From Nonomuraea purpurea (GTDB lineage Bacteria > Actinomycetota > Actinomycetes > Streptosporangiales > Streptosporangiaceae): a stretch of 64,000 nucleotides of DNA. Made by a program: the position numbers and the translations under genes. The stretch's first letter is position 1. Each line of letters begins with the position of its first letter. Where the stretch lies: positions 17,478 through 81,477 of the forward strand of contig NZ_JBHSBI010000045.1 in NCBI RefSeq assembly GCF_042650645.1. Reading direction: 5' to 3'. This document shows positions 43,556 through 51,867 of this stretch, piece after piece. The notes beneath the pieces were generated by a model. That model searched no databases, was not told the origin of the DNA, and saw only the letters and a program-made list of their open reading frames with translations.

Positions 43556-44092
43556 ATGCGCATTCGAACACGTCTCGTGCTGGCCGCACTGCCGGTCGGC
43601 ACAGCCCTGCTGCTCCCCGCCTCCGCCGGAGCCTGGCCCAACGACACGGGCGACCCCTTCACGATGAAGGTGGACGACGTGGGCTGCCGGGCCGGACGGG
43701 CGGCCGTCACGCTGCACAACCAGGGCACCCAGCCCGTAAGCTTCGACCTGCGATCCGACGGCACCAGCACGGCCAGCGGCTCGATCCCGGCCCGCAAGAC
43801 GATCGTCAAGCAGGTCGAGGTCAGGAAGGGCAGCCGCGCCGAGATCGAGGCCTACTCGGTCACCGAGAACCAGCCGGACACGCTCATCGACTCGACCTTC
43901 GTCGAGAACGACTGCCCCTGGGGCCACCACCTCGACCGCCTGCCCTTCAGGAGCCACCACGCCGCCCATCGCCTGCCTTTCACCGGCCCGCCCACCGACC
44001 TGATGGGCAAGCTGGCCACGGCCGGCGGGCTGGTCGTGATGGGCTGCATCCTGTGGTGGTACGGCTCGATCTGGCCGAGGTCGAAGCCCTGA
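43556..44092 (+). CDS. LPXTG-type surface protein (sortase substrate)
   Basis: 178 aa. A signal peptide ends near residue 26 (ASAGAW). A small domain with paired cysteines (Cys44, Cys120) follows. The C-terminus is a sorting signal: LPFTG at residues 140-144, then a hydrophobic segment (about 153-172) and the positive tail RSKP. The protein should be covalently linked to the cell wall by a sortase encoded elsewhere. A His-rich stretch (HH...HH) precedes the motif. GGGGGAG serves as ribosome-binding site. Confidence 0.8.
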   Translation: MRIRTRLVLAALPVGTALLLPASAGAWPNDTGDPFTMKVDDVGCRAGRAAVTLHNQGTQPVSFDLRSDGTSTASGSIPARKTIVKQVEVRKGSRAEIEAYSVTENQPDTLIDSTFVENDCPWGHHLDRLPFRSHHAAHRLPFTGPPTDLMGKLATAGGLVVMGCILWWYGSIWPRSKP

Positions 44093-44098
44093 ATCGCC

Positions 44099-44719
44099 TC
44101 ACTCCACCGGTTCGACGAACGCCCCTGCCCGGGCGGCGGCCAGCGTGCGCACCACCGACCGTTCCGCGACCGCCGGCGTCACGGGCTCCCTGGTGACCAC
44201 CAGCCGGTAGTAGAGCGGCGCCGAGATCGCGCGGATCATCTCCGCGGCATGGGTGCCCTCGGGCAACTCCCCCCGCTTGACGGCCAGGTCCACGACGCCG
44301 ACCCATTCCTCCAGGCGGCGCAGATGGAACGCGCGCAGTGCCTCGGCAGCCTGCTCGTCGCACGTCGCGGCGGCGACCACGGCCTGGAACGTGGCTCCGA
44401 GCCGCCCGTCGGTGAGCGCGCCCAGCACCGACAGGGCGTTGGCCCGCAGGTCGCCCTCGATCCCCCCGGTGTCGGCATGTGGCATCGACTGGTTGGCCAG
44501 CTCGTTCATGAGGTCGACCACCAGCCCCGCCCTACTCCCCCAGCGACGGTAGACCGTGGTCTTGCCGACTCCGGCCCTGGCCGCCACCTGATCCATGGTC
44601 AGTCCATGGAAGCCGTGCTCGACCAGTTCGTCCTGTGTGGCCTCCAGCACGGCAGCGCGTACCCGCGCGGTGCGGCCCCCCGGCCGCACAGTTCCCGCCA
44701 AACGGGAAAGTTGTCCCAT
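44099..44719 (-). CDS. TetR family transcriptional regulator
   Basis: 206 aa. TetR_N at about 20-65: AAVLEATQDELVEHGFHGLTMDQVAARAGVGKTTVYRRWGSRAG. The C-terminal half fits the TetR_C_11-like group (FHLRRLEEWVGVVDLAVKRGELPEG). Faces a degraded MFS gene (44759 onward), which was probably its target. Confidence 0.92.
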   Translation of the reverse strand: MGQLSRLAGTVRPGGRTARVRAAVLEATQDELVEHGFHGLTMDQVAARAGVGKTTVYRRWGSRAGLVVDLMNELANQSMPHADTGGIEGDLRANALSVLGALTDGRLGATFQAVVAAATCDEQAAEALRAFHLRRLEEWVGVVDLAVKRGELPEGTHAAEMIRAISAPLYYRLVVTREPVTPAVAERSVVRTLAAARAGAFVEPVE

Positions 44720-44758
44720 TAAATCTCCTCACTTTGCTAACGCGGATGCGCGACGGAT

Positions 44759-45035
44759 GACGACCGGTCGGCGGCTGGTACCGGCGTCGCTGCTCGGGCT
44801 CGTCGGCACGGGGTGATTCCTGATCGGCATGGCGATACTCGAGCGCTCCTCGCTCACGGGAGGCCTGACGACCTCGCCGGGGATGGTGTTGATCGGGGTG
44901 ACCCGGGGACTCGCACCGCCGTCGTCATGCCCACCGGACTGTCGCTGCTGACCATGTTCGCGGAAGGGCCGCCATGGGCGCGTGCTCTGGGGCTGAACGG
45001 GGCGTTGACGTCGGCCGGGTTCACCTCACGGCGCC
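44759..45035 (+). pseudogene. Remnant of a DHA2-type MFS exporter, divergent from the TetR gene
   Basis: The frame from ATG 44759 stops after 19 codons. In another frame, about 44927-45028 encodes PTGLSLLTMFAEGPPWARALGLNGALTSAGFTS. This matches the span-4/5 region of DHA2 exporters (..ALSLLTTTFAEG..RNRALG.WGA..SAGF..). The rest of the transporter is missing before the IclR gene. A frameshifted and truncated pump gene once paired with the neighbouring TetR gene is the simplest reading. It accounts for most of this 440-bp gap. Confidence 0.55.
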
Positions 45036-45122
45036 ATTCTAGGCGGACTCCGACAGAGCCGTTGAGCCGCCGGCGGGGTGTGCCCGCGGCTCCTTGCTCC
45101 GATCGCGGCGGGGCTCGACCGC

Positions 45123-45139
45123 GTTCGGCAATACCGAAC
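45123..45139. promoter_or_regulatory. Palindromic operator upstream of the IclR gene
   Basis: GTTCGG-CAATA-CCGAAC is a perfect 6-bp inverted repeat with a 5-bp spacer. It lies just before TAGAGT (45150-45155), the likely -10 box of the leaderless IclR gene, so a bound protein would cover the promoter. A near-identical copy precedes glpK. Confidence 0.7.
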
Positions 45140-45162
45140 CACCCTGCGCTAGAGTTCCGGGT

Positions 45163-45912
45163 GTGGGAGAGACGATCCAGTCGGTCGAGCGGGCGGCCGC
45201 GATCCTGCGACTGCTGGCCTCCGGGTCCCGGCACCTCGGGGTGGCCGAGCTGGCCAGGGCGCTGGGCCTGCCGAAGGGGACACTGCACGGCATCCTGCGC
45301 ACGCTGGTCCACGTCGGCTTCGTCGAGCAGGACCAGGCCACGGGCAAGTACCGCCTCGGCGCCACGCTGCTCCACCTCGGCAGCAGCTACCTCGACGTCA
45401 ACGAGTTGCGCACCCGCGCCATCAACTGGGCCGACGCCCTGGCGGGGCGCAGCAGGGAGAGCGCCTGGATCGGCACCCCGCACGAGGGCCACGTGCTGGT
45501 GATCCACCACGTGTTCAGGCCGGACGACAGCATGCAGACCCTCCAGGTCGGCACCTACCTGCCGGCGCACGCCAGCGCCCTGGGCAAGGTCCTGCTCGCC
45601 TACGACCCCTATGACGAGGCCCCGCCATCGCCGCTTGAGCCCCACACCAAGCGCACCATCACCGACCCCGCCGATCTGCGCGCCGAACTCGACCTGGTCA
45701 GGACGCGCGGCTGGGCGGCCGAGACGGAGGAGCTGACCGAGGGCGAGGTGGCCATCGCCGCGCCGATCAAGGACCGGCGCGGCATCGTGGTCGGCGCCAT
45801 CGGCATCAGGGGCGCGGTCGAGCGGCTGACCTCGGACGGCGCCCTGCACATGGAGTTCGTCTCATACGTACGCGACGCCGCCCGCGCCATCACCCGCGAC
45901 CTCGCCAGGTGA
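45163..45912 (+). CDS. IclR family regulator (GylR-like) of the glycerol operon
   Basis: 249 aa. Winged helix at about 1-70 (SVERAAAILRLLAS, LGLPKGTLHGILRTLVHVGFVEQ) and an IclR effector domain (HASALGKVLLAY; AAPIKDRRGIVVGAIGIRG). In streptomycetes the glycerol operon is controlled by such a protein (GylR), and here it precedes glpK and glpD. GTG 45163 follows TAGAGT by 7 bases with no Shine-Dalgarno, suggesting a leaderless mRNA. Matching inverted repeats before this gene and before glpK suggest autoregulation and control of the operon. Confidence 0.92.
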   Translation: MGETIQSVERAAAILRLLASGSRHLGVAELARALGLPKGTLHGILRTLVHVGFVEQDQATGKYRLGATLLHLGSSYLDVNELRTRAINWADALAGRSRESAWIGTPHEGHVLVIHHVFRPDDSMQTLQVGTYLPAHASALGKVLLAYDPYDEAPPSPLEPHTKRTITDPADLRAELDLVRTRGWAAETEELTEGEVAIAAPIKDRRGIVVGAIGIRGAVERLTSDGALHMEFVSYVRDAARAITRDLAR

Positions 45913-45945
45913 CTTGAACACCCCCGGGACCACCGAATACCATCC

Positions 45946-45962
45946 GTTCGGCATTGTCGAAC
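45946..45962. promoter_or_regulatory. Second copy of the IclR-type operator, upstream of glpK
   Basis: GTTCGG-CATTG-TCGAAC matches the site at 45123-45139 in both arms except one base, with the same 5-bp spacer. It lies 23 bases before the glpK start. A further CCGAA half-site sits at 45933-45937. Confidence 0.65.
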
Positions 45963-45985
45963 CAGAGCTTTGCGAGGGAATCCCA

Positions 45986-47446
45986 GTGCCTCGACCGCAC
46001 TACGTCGCAGCCATCGACCAGGGCACCACGTCCAGCCGGTGCATCGTGTTCGACCAGGCCGGCAACATCATCTCCGTCGCCCAGCGCGAGCACCGCCAGA
46101 TCTTCCCCAGGCCGGGATGGGTCGAGCACGACGCGCAGGAGATCTGGCAGGCCGTGCAAGGCGTGCTGGCCGAGGCCACGGGCGAGTTCGAGATCGCCGC
46201 GCTCGGCATCACCAACCAGCGCGAGACCACCGTGTTGTGGGAGCGGGAGACGGGCCGGCCGGTCTGCAACGCGGTCGTCTGGCAGGACACCCGCACCGAC
46301 GCGCTCACCCGCGCCCTGGCCGAGCACGAGGGGCTGTTCAGGGACAAGGCCGGGCTGCCGCTGACGACCTACTTCGCCGGGCCGAAGATCCGCTGGCTGC
46401 TCGATGAGATCCCCGGGCTGCGCGAGCGGGCCGAGCGGGGCGAGATCCTGTTCGGCACGATGGACAGCTGGCTGCTGTGGAACCTCACCGGCCGCCACAT
46501 CACCGACGTGACCAACGCCAGCCGCACGATGCTGATGAACATCCACACGCTGGCCTGGGACGACGACCTGCTCGCCGCGCTGGGCGTGCCGCGCGCGATG
46601 CTGCCGGAGATCCGGCCGTCCGCCGAGGTCTACGGCCGCACCGAAGGCGGCGTCCCCGTGGCCTCCGCGCTCGGCGACCAGCAGGCCGCGCTGTTCGGCC
46701 AGACGTGCTTCGCGCCCGGCGAGACCAAGAGCACCTACGGCTCCGGCAGCTTCCTGCTCATGAACACCGGCCAGGAGCCGGTCGCCTCCAAGCACGGCCT
46801 GCTGACCACGGTCGGCTACCAGATCGGCACGGGCCCCGCCACCTACGCGCTCGAAGGCGCGATCGCCGTCACCGGATCGCTGGTGCAGTGGCTGCGCGAC
46901 AACCTGGGCCTGATCTCCAGCGCGGCCGAGATCGAGACGCTGGCCAAGACGGTCGACGACAACGGCGGCTGCTACTTCGTGCCGGCCTTCTCCGGGCTGT
47001 TCGCGCCCCACTGGCGCTCGGACGCGCGCGGGGTGATCGCGGGGCTGACCGGGTTCGTCAACAAGGGCCACATCGCGCGGGCCGTCCTGGAGGCCACCGC
47101 CTGGCAGACGCGCGAGGTCGTGGACGCCATGAACGCCGACTCGGGGCTCGACCTGACCACGCTGCGCGCCGACGGCGGCATGACCGCCGACAACCTGCTC
47201 ATGCAGACGCTCGCCGACGTGCTCGCGGTGCCGGTGATCCGGCCCATGGTGGCCGAGACGACCGCCCTGGGCGCCGCCTACGCGGCGGGCCTGGCGACCG
47301 GCTACTGGGCCGACCTCGACAGCCTGAAGGCCAACTGGCACAAGGCCGCGGAATGGCGTCCCGCCATCGACGAGGCCGCCCGCGAGCGTGAGTACCGCAA
47401 CTGGAAGAAGGCCGTGGCCCGCACCCTCGACTGGGTCGAGCAATAG
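45986..47446 (+). CDS. glpK: Glycerol kinase
   Basis: 486 aa FGGY-family kinase making sn-glycerol-3-phosphate. The N-terminal ATP-site AAIDQGTTSSRCIVFD, the glycerol contacts NQRETTVLWE and WQDTRT, and the second FGGY domain (SALGDQQAALFGQ, YGSGSFLLMNTG, LRADGGMTADNLLMQ) are all present. The GTG at 45986 has GAGGG ahead. glpD follows after about 10 bases. No glpF facilitator gene is in the cluster, unlike the usual order. Confidence 0.97.
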   Translation: MPRPHYVAAIDQGTTSSRCIVFDQAGNIISVAQREHRQIFPRPGWVEHDAQEIWQAVQGVLAEATGEFEIAALGITNQRETTVLWERETGRPVCNAVVWQDTRTDALTRALAEHEGLFRDKAGLPLTTYFAGPKIRWLLDEIPGLRERAERGEILFGTMDSWLLWNLTGRHITDVTNASRTMLMNIHTLAWDDDLLAALGVPRAMLPEIRPSAEVYGRTEGGVPVASALGDQQAALFGQTCFAPGETKSTYGSGSFLLMNTGQEPVASKHGLLTTVGYQIGTGPATYALEGAIAVTGSLVQWLRDNLGLISSAAEIETLAKTVDDNGGCYFVPAFSGLFAPHWRSDARGVIAGLTGFVNKGHIARAVLEATAWQTREVVDAMNADSGLDLTTLRADGGMTADNLLMQTLADVLAVPVIRPMVAETTALGAAYAAGLATGYWADLDSLKANWHKAAEWRPAIDEAAREREYRNWKKAVARTLDWVEQ

Positions 47447-47456
47447 GAGTATGGCA

Positions 47457-49007
47457 ATGACGATCGCGATCGGGACCGATCGGGCGGAGATCCGCCACGA
47501 GCTCTCCGGCACCACCTTTGACCTGCTCGTGATCGGCGGTGGCATCCTCGGCACCTCGGTGACCTGGATGGCCGCCCAGTCCGGGCTGCGGGTGGCGATG
47601 GTCGACGCGGGCGACTTCGCCGGCGCCACCTCCAGCGCCTCCTCCAAACTCGTCCACGGCGGCCTGCGCTACCTGCAGACCGGCAACGTCAGGCTCGTCG
47701 CGGAGAACCACCGCGAGCGCCGCGCCCTGGCCGCCGACATCGCGCCGCACCTGGTCAAACCGCTGACGTTCCTGGTGCCGGTCTACAAGGGCGGGCCGCA
47801 CGGGGCCGCCAAGCTGGGCGCGGGCGTGTTCCTGTACTCGGCGCTGTCGGTGTTCGGCGACGGCATGGGCAAGGTGATCACGCCGCACCAGGCGCTGGCC
47901 AAGGTGCCCGCGCTGCGCACCGAGGGCCTGCGGGCCGCCGCCGTCTACGGCGACCACCAGATGAACGACAGCCGCGTGGCGGTCATGACCGTGCGCGCCG
48001 CCGTGGACGCGGGCGCGGTCGTGCTCAACCACGCCGAGGTCGTCGGGCTGCGCAAGACGGGCGGCACGGTGACGGGCGCCGACCTGCGCGACCGGTTCGA
48101 CGGCACGGAGTTCGGGGTCTCGGCCCGCCTGGTGCTGAACGCCACCGGCCCGTGGGTCGACCACCTGCGGCGCATGGAGGACCCGGACGCCGCGCCGAGC
48201 ATCCGGCTGTCCAAGGGCGCCCACTTGGTCATGCGCCGCCACGAGCCGTGGAAGGCGGCGCTGACCACGCCGATCGACAAGTACCGGGTGTCGTTCGCCA
48301 TCCCATGGGAGGACCACCTGCTGCTCGGCACCACCGACGAGGCGTACGAGGGCGACCCGGCAGCCGTGGGCGCCACCGAGGCCGACATCACGCAGATCCT
48401 CGACGAGGCCGGGCACGCCGTGCGCGACACCCAGCTGCGGCGCGAGGACATCACCTACGCCTTCGCCGGGCTGCGGGTGCTGCCGGGCGGCCCCGGCGAC
48501 GTGACGGCGGCCAAGCGGGAGACCGTGCTGACCCGGGGCTCCGGCGGCATGTTGTCGGTGGCAGGCGGCAAGTGGACGACCTACCGGCACATCGGCCGGC
48601 ACGTCTTCGACACCCTCGCCCACCTGCCTGGCCGCCCCCTGGGCGACGACCTGGCCGACATCCTGCCCGCCGTGCCGCTGCCCGGCCTGGCCAGCCCCGA
48701 CGCCGTCGCCCTGCGGCTGTGGACCGACCGTGACCCCGGCATGCGCATGGATCCGCTCGTGGCCCGCCACCTGGCCACGCACTACGGGTCGATCGCCTTC
48801 GACGTGGCCCGGCTCATCCGCGAGAACCCGGCGCTCGGCGAGCGCATCCACCCCGACGGCCCCGACATCTGGGCGCAGGCGGTCTACGCCCGCGACCGCG
48901 AATGGGCGGCCACGGTGGACGACGTCGTACGGCGGCGCACGACCCTCACCGTGCGCGGCCTCGACACGCCCGACGTCCGCGCCAGGATCGAGCACCTGCT
49001 CGGCTGA
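47457..49007 (+). CDS. glpD: Glycerol-3-phosphate dehydrogenase (FAD)
   Basis: 516 aa. Oxidises glycerol-3-phosphate to dihydroxyacetone phosphate and passes electrons to quinones at the membrane. FAD-binding LLVIGGGILGTS near the N-terminus, then ATSSASSKLVHGGLRYL and the C-terminal GGKWTTYR block with a DAO_C helical domain. ATG 47457 is preferred to ATG 47451 because GGAG lies 7 bases before it. Completes glycerol use with glpK under the IclR regulator. Confidence 0.96.
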   Translation: MTIAIGTDRAEIRHELSGTTFDLLVIGGGILGTSVTWMAAQSGLRVAMVDAGDFAGATSSASSKLVHGGLRYLQTGNVRLVAENHRERRALAADIAPHLVKPLTFLVPVYKGGPHGAAKLGAGVFLYSALSVFGDGMGKVITPHQALAKVPALRTEGLRAAAVYGDHQMNDSRVAVMTVRAAVDAGAVVLNHAEVVGLRKTGGTVTGADLRDRFDGTEFGVSARLVLNATGPWVDHLRRMEDPDAAPSIRLSKGAHLVMRRHEPWKAALTTPIDKYRVSFAIPWEDHLLLGTTDEAYEGDPAAVGATEADITQILDEAGHAVRDTQLRREDITYAFAGLRVLPGGPGDVTAAKRETVLTRGSGGMLSVAGGKWTTYRHIGRHVFDTLAHLPGRPLGDDLADILPAVPLPGLASPDAVALRLWTDRDPGMRMDPLVARHLATHYGSIAFDVARLIRENPALGERIHPDGPDIWAQAVYARDREWAATVDDVVRRRTTLTVRGLDTPDVRARIEHLLG

Positions 49008-49059
49008 GATTCCCGCACCTCAGAGGTGGCCTGGCCGCCCGGCGGGGAAGGGGTAGGGC

Positions 49060-49560
49060 ATGCTAACTCCCACGAACGAAGCCCTGCTGAGGCACTTCCG
49101 CGACCTGCGCGACGGCACTCACGGCCAGGCCGTCTCGCGGGAGGACAAGGAACACGTGTTCGACAGGGCGGTCGAGCTCCTGGACCCGGTGGCCCGCACC
49201 GCCCTCGAAGAGATCAACACCGACCTGCTGCTCGGCACCGGCGAGGTGGTGGCCAGCGGCATCACCAGGTCGCGAGAGGGCGGCCTCAACGCCATGTGGT
49301 CGCTGACCTGGCCAGAACAGCAGGAATCAGGCAACCAACCCATCGCCATAGTCGCCCACTACGGCAGGGACTTCCTGCACCCACACCTGAGAGGCAACAC
49401 CGTAGGCGACTGGCCACTGAACGTCTTCGACCAGGCGGACGCCGAGGCCCAGCTCAACGTCTTGCGAGCCATAGCCGCCGCCGACACCCACAACCTGGTC
49501 TTCCAGGAAACCCACCGCCTGATCCCAGCGGTAACCCACGGAGCCGGCACCACGAGGTAA
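49060..49560 (+). CDS. Conserved hypothetical protein
   Basis: 166 aa, soluble, alpha/beta. It opens with a helical stretch (NEALLRHFRDLRDGTHG), then a beta-rich middle (MWSLTWPEQQ, IAIVAHYGRDFLHPHLRG). No signal peptide, membrane span or recognised family. Ribosome-binding purines precede the ATG. The last third uses noticeably more A-ending codons than its neighbours. It lies 52 bp after glpD but probably has its own role. Confidence 0.6.
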   Translation: MLTPTNEALLRHFRDLRDGTHGQAVSREDKEHVFDRAVELLDPVARTALEEINTDLLLGTGEVVASGITRSREGGLNAMWSLTWPEQQESGNQPIAIVAHYGRDFLHPHLRGNTVGDWPLNVFDQADAEAQLNVLRAIAAADTHNLVFQETHRLIPAVTHGAGTTR

Positions 49561-49762
49561 TCGGCAGGCCCGCCGGCGAGACGCCTGTCCACAGACCACC
49601 CGCCGGTTTCAACTGCCGCGACGAGCAGGCCCCCCGTGTGACCACCCAGCCGGCCCACTGTGCGCCGTGACGACGGCCGGCCCCGTGCGGGTCAGAGGCC
49701 GTCCCCCTGGGGGCCCTCAACCACGTACGGCGTTTGGCGTGCCGTCGGCCTGCCGTAAAGAA

Positions 49763-51172
49763 TCATGCTTCTGTAAAGCCCCTCGCACGCCCGCCGGCAG
49801 CTTCTCGGACGGCTGCCGCAACAGCCCCCGCCACGTCGGGGTGGAAGACGCTGGGGACGATGTAGTTGGGGCCCAGCTCCTCCGGAGTGACCACCGCGGC
49901 CAGGGCGTCGGCCGCGGCCAGCAGCATCTCCTGCGTGACCCCGCCCGCCTGAGCGTCCAGCAGCCCGCGGAACACCCCGGGGAAGGCCAGCACGTTGTTG
50001 ATCTGGTTGGGGTAGTCGGACCGGCCGGTGGCCACCACGGCGGCGTGCTCCCTGGCGTCGTCGGGCGACACCTCGGGCTCCGGGTTGGCCAGCGCGAACA
50101 CCACCGCGTCCTTGGCCATCGTGGCGATGTCGTCGCCGGTCAGGATGCCCGGAGCGGACACCCCCACGAACACGTCGGCGTCCTTGACGGCCCCCCGCAG
50201 GTCGCCCGCGTACCCTTCGGCGTTGGTGTGGTCGGCGATCCAGCGCAGCGACTCGTCCAGGTCGTCGCGCTTCTGGTGCACGGCCCCCAGATAGTCGCAG
50301 ACGATCACGTTGCGCGCCCCGGCCGCCAGCAGCAGCCGCAGCACCGCGTTGCCCGCGGCTCCCGCGCCCGCCATGGTGATCTTGACGTTCTCGATGTTCT
50401 TGTCGACCACCCGCAGCGCGTTGGTCAGCGCCGCCAGCACGCAGATCGCCGTGCCGTGCTGGTCGTCGTGGAAGACGGGGATGTCGAGCAGCTCGCGCAG
50501 CCGGCGCTCCACCTCGAAGCAGCGCGGCGCCCCGATGTCCTCCAGGTTGATCCCGCCGAACCCGGGCGCGATCAGCTGGACCGTGCGGACGATCTCGTCG
50601 ACGTCCTGCGTGTCGAGGCAGATCGGCCAGGCGTCGATGCCGGCGAACCGTTTGAACAGCGCCGCCTTGCCTTCCATGACCGGCAGCGCCGCCTCGGGCC
50701 CGATGTTGCCGAGCCCCAGCACGGCCGAGCCGTCGGTGACCACGGCGACCGTGTTGCGCTTGATGGTCAGGCGCCGCGCGTCCTCCTTGTTGCGGGCGAT
50801 CGCCATGGACACGCGCGCCACGCCCGGCGTGTACGCCATGGACAGCTCGTCGCGGTTGCGCAGCGGCACCTTCGACACCATCTCGATCTTGCCGCCGAGG
50901 TGCATGAGGAACGTGCGGTCGGACACCTTGTGGATGACGACGCCCTCGACGGCTTCGAGCTGGTCGACGATGGCCTGGGCGTGGTCGGTGTCCCTGGCCG
51001 CGCACGTGACGTCGATGCGGAGCTTCTCGTGCCCCGCGTTGGTGACGTCGAGGGCGGTCACGACGCCCCCTGCCGACTCTACGGCGTGCGTGAGCTGGCT
51101 CACGGCCTTGCCGCCTGCGGGCACCTCAAGACGCACGGTGATGGAGTACGACACACTCGGGACGGTCGCCAC
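49763..51172 (-). CDS. NAD-dependent malic enzyme with N-terminal ACT domain
   Basis: 469 aa. Residues 1-80 form an ACT-like regulatory domain (SYSITVRLEVPAGGKAVSQLTHAVESAGGVV). The malic N-domain has PLRNRDELSMAYTPGVA and the Lys region IKRNTVAVVTDGSAVLGLGNIGP. The metal site EDIGAPRCFEVE and HDDQHGTA and the NAD domain AGAGAAGNAV follow. Converts malate to pyruvate and CO2. GTG 51172 is preceded by AAGGAG. Monocistronic. Confidence 0.95.
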   Translation of the reverse strand: MATVPSVSYSITVRLEVPAGGKAVSQLTHAVESAGGVVTALDVTNAGHEKLRIDVTCAARDTDHAQAIVDQLEAVEGVVIHKVSDRTFLMHLGGKIEMVSKVPLRNRDELSMAYTPGVARVSMAIARNKEDARRLTIKRNTVAVVTDGSAVLGLGNIGPEAALPVMEGKAALFKRFAGIDAWPICLDTQDVDEIVRTVQLIAPGFGGINLEDIGAPRCFEVERRLRELLDIPVFHDDQHGTAICVLAALTNALRVVDKNIENVKITMAGAGAAGNAVLRLLLAAGARNVIVCDYLGAVHQKRDDLDESLRWIADHTNAEGYAGDLRGAVKDADVFVGVSAPGILTGDDIATMAKDAVVFALANPEPEVSPDDAREHAAVVATGRSDYPNQINNVLAFPGVFRGLLDAQAGGVTQEMLLAAADALAAVVTPEELGPNYIVPSVFHPDVAGAVAAAVREAAGGRARGFTEA

Positions 51173-51228
51173 GTCAATCGCTCCTTCGGGACTGACCAAG
51201 AATGCCTCCCATGTTAGGGGGCTTTTCG

Positions 51229-51858
51229 TCAATCCAGTGCCTCGGCTGCGGTGACGATCAGATCGACGCATGTCGGCACGGGGATCGTGGTGCTGTCGAG
51301 AACCAGATGATACTGACAGGGATCCCCTGGATCGACCCGGTAGAAGTGGCGGACGTAGGCCGTCCGCGCCCGGTCGTTCTCCTCGATGATCTTGCGGGCG
51401 TCGCGCTCGCTCAGCTCGCCCAGCGTCGCCGTCTGCCTGATCCTGCGTTTGACCGGCGCGTCGAGCCGGACGTGCAGCGCGCCAGGATGCTCGGCCAGCA
51501 CCACCGCGCCCGCCCGGCCCAGGAAGACTCCGCCCTGGTCCTGGGCCAGTTCTTTGAGCATGCGTTCGGTGCGGCGGACGAACTCCTCGGGCGCGAACGG
51601 CATCGCGCCCGGCACGTACATGTCGACTCCCCCGAAGGTGACCGTCGGCAGGCGCATCGCCCCGGACAGCAGCCTGCCGAGCCCGTGTTCGGCCCGGTCG
51701 TCGTGGACCAGGGCCTCTTCGAGCGTGCAGCCCAGCTCACGAGCGACGGCACCGGGGATGGCGCGGTCGATGAAGGGCACACCGAGACGCTCGGCCACGG
51801 CCGGGCCGATCTGGCTTCCGGCCGTGCCGTATGTGGCCGATATCGTGACGACCCGCAT
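51229..51858 (-). CDS. Cytidylate kinase-like family protein
   Basis: 209 aa of the AAK6/cytidylate-kinase-2 family. The P-loop position reads SATYGTAGSQIGPAVAERLG, where a GxxGxGS-like sequence replaces a classic Walker A. A lid-type RIRQTATLGELSERDARKIIEENDRARTAYVRHFY region follows. Substrate not established; such proteins occur alongside true Cmk. Ten bases separate it from the YbbN-like gene upstream on the same strand. Confidence 0.8.
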   Translation of the reverse strand: MRVVTISATYGTAGSQIGPAVAERLGVPFIDRAIPGAVARELGCTLEEALVHDDRAEHGLGRLLSGAMRLPTVTFGGVDMYVPGAMPFAPEEFVRRTERMLKELAQDQGGVFLGRAGAVVLAEHPGALHVRLDAPVKRRIRQTATLGELSERDARKIIEENDRARTAYVRHFYRVDPGDPCQYHLVLDSTTIPVPTCVDLIVTAAEALD

Positions 51859-51867
51859 AACCCCAGG

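Noticed and set aside
49561..49762. Possible small gene between the 166-aa hypothetical and malic enzyme genes
   Set aside because: Frames here are short, lack ribosome-binding sites and resemble antisense extensions; nothing else is visible in the gap.
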